Assembly: GCA_905212635.1 (NCBI GenBank)
Contig: CAJMFH010000032.1
Location: 1-32,434, forward strand
Direction: 5' to 3'
DNA from: an uncultured Lachnoclostridium sp.
Lineage (GTDB): Bacteria; Bacillota; Clostridia; Lachnospirales; Lachnospiraceae
DNA: 32,434 nt
Below the pieces are notes generated by a model that worked only from the letters and a program-made list of their open reading frames with translations, made no database searches and had not been told where the DNA came from. The position numbers and the translations under genes are program-made. Below are positions 31,592 to 32,434 of the stretch, piece by piece. Positions within the stretch are counted from its first letter, which is position 1, and each line of letters begins with the position of its first letter.

Positions 31592-32395
31592 ATGAAGTTG
31601 ATAAAAAGAAGCATTTCTCTTACTTTGATCGCAGCTTTCCTTATTACCGGAATGCCGGGCGTGGTTCCTGCACAGGAAACACAGGCTGCTGCGCGTTTGA
31701 GTAAAAGCTCTGTAACATTAACCGTTGGAAAAAGTACGACACTGCGTGTCAAAGGAACAACTGAAAAAATTGTGTGGCGTTCCACAAAAAAATCCGTAGC
31801 TTCCGTAAATTCCAAAGGAAAAGTCGTTGCTAAGAAACTTGGAAGTGCCCGTATCTGTGCTAAATTTTCGGGAAAGAAACTGTTCTGTAATGTAACGGTA
31901 ACCGGTTCTTCCGCAGACACCAAAGCCGGCGGCAGATTGAATCCGCTTTCCGCCTATAAAGAACATACTATCAATTATTATGATGATGGGAAAAAGATCG
32001 GTACGTTTAAGATCAAATTGAATTCCTTTCTTTCCGGCGAGAAAGCAAGCGAAAAGATCTTGTCGAATCCGGAAAACCTGAAACCTACCAATTCACAAGA
32101 ATACATTTATTTCCAGTTTAATGTGAAATATGTATCCGGAACCGAAGTGGTGGATTTGAAAGACGTATTTAGCTACTATTATAATATCTTTGATTCCACC
32201 GGAACAAAGCAATTGGAAAATATTGACTGGGGATTCTTCTTTGAACTGATGGAAGATCTCAGTGATGTATCTCTTTCTCCGGGTCAGTCAAGCAAATGTT
32301 CGAAAGCAATACTGGTAAGTAAAGGAAACACTCCGGTTTTGTATCGAATCCGTACCGGACGTACTTCTTACACCTGGTTTACCACAAAAAAATAA
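31592..32395 (+). CDS. Secreted BIG2 (Ig-like) domain protein
   Basis: A 267-residue exported protein. Residues 1-33 are a signal peptide with a probable cut after ETQA. Residues about 35-105 are one BIG2 domain: LSKSSVTLTVGKSTTLRV, IVWRSTKKSVASVNSKGKVV, then GSARICAKFSGKKLFCNVTV with two cysteines that could pair. Residues 110-267 form a separate beta-rich domain (FQFNVKYVSGTEVVDLKDVF, LSPGQSSKCSKAILVSK), reminiscent of DUF4352-like immunoglobulin folds seen in lipoproteins, but I cannot name it with confidence. I start at ATG 31592 because AAAGGA (31578-31583) is 8 bases upstream; ATG 31586 is too close. It is divergent from the PocR gene. The final codons TTKK and the stop lie inside the first unit of a 20-bp tandem repeat. 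Confidence 0.85.
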   Translation: MKLIKRSISLTLIAAFLITGMPGVVPAQETQAAARLSKSSVTLTVGKSTTLRVKGTTEKIVWRSTKKSVASVNSKGKVVAKKLGSARICAKFSGKKLFCNVTVTGSSADTKAGGRLNPLSAYKEHTINYYDDGKKIGTFKIKLNSFLSGEKASEKILSNPENLKPTNSQEYIYFQFNVKYVSGTEVVDLKDVFSYYYNIFDSTGTKQLENIDWGFFFELMEDLSDVSLSPGQSSKCSKAILVSKGNTPVLYRIRTGRTSYTWFTTKK

Positions 32396-32434
32396 TGAAT
32401 ACCACAAAAAAATAATGAATACCACAAAAAAATA
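32381..32434 (+). repeat. 20-bp tandem repeat running off the window end
   Basis: The unit ACCACAAAAAAATAATGAAT occurs at 32381-32400 and 32401-32420, and a 14-base partial copy reaches 32434. The copies are identical. The stop codon of the BIG2 gene (32393-32395) is in the first unit. This may be real or an assembly-end artefact. Confidence 0.9.

Overview
The window looks like chromosomal DNA from an anaerobic, low-to-moderate GC Clostridia, most likely Lachnospiraceae. The evidence is pyruvate:ferredoxin oxidoreductase (nifJ), acetate kinase, a butanol-dehydrogenase-type iron alcohol dehydrogenase, paired DegV lipid-binding proteins, DUF1836 and DUF6273 proteins, BIG2-containing secreted proteins, and GGAGG ribosome sites with sigma-A promoters. 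The genus cannot be fixed from the sequence alone. I see no rRNA, tRNA, CRISPR array, transposase or phage gene.

Layout. 1-1513: a DUF1836 gene (+) converging on a PHP phosphoesterase (-). 1514-1893: a 380-base gap holding a large compound inverted repeat (1648-1818) and the pcrA promoter. 1894-4600: pcrA helicase (+) and a small acidic membrane protein (+). 4674-8152 (-): a palindromic repeat, a degV gene, rpmF, ackA and a second degV gene. 8240-10253: a YlbJ-like membrane protein (+) overlapping tail to tail with a coiled-coil protein (-), which follows rsmD (-). 10326-16815 (-): asnS, asnA, iron alcohol dehydrogenase, a sigma-70-like protein without region 4, and recG, possibly one long transcription unit. 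16941-20459 (-): nifJ. 20534-25724 (-): purine nucleoside phosphorylase, an MTA/SAH deaminase and a coiled-coil protein as a tight operon, then a secreted BIG2-carboxylesterase. 25816-28780 (-): lepA-hemW. 28857-31318 (-): a soluble PocR chemoreceptor-like protein and a membrane-anchored tandem DUF6273 protein. 31592-32395 (+): a secreted BIG2 protein that runs into a 20-bp tandem repeat at the window edge.

How the genes work together. Most are housekeeping: DNA repair (pcrA, recG), translation (rpmF, rsmD, lepA, asnS with asnA supplying asparagine), and fermentation (nifJ gives acetyl-CoA, ackA yields ATP and acetate, the alcohol dehydrogenase re-oxidises reduced nicotinamide). The PNP-deaminase pair fits salvage of methylthioadenosine or S-adenosylhomocysteine.

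The less ordinary signals are these: (i) a dispersed palindrome with ends GTAACTATTCAGG that begins at or just after three stop codons (pcrA, degV, asnA); (ii) the 171-bp compound palindrome upstream of pcrA; (iii) similar TAACGA-ended hairpins at the start of the ackA and asnS leaders; (iv) the sigma-like protein with a decayed region 2.3-2.4 and no region 4; (v) the PocR-MCP/DUF6273 pair; (vi) a structured leader before the last gene. None is proven to be a new system. The palindrome family and the sigma-like gene deserve checking first.
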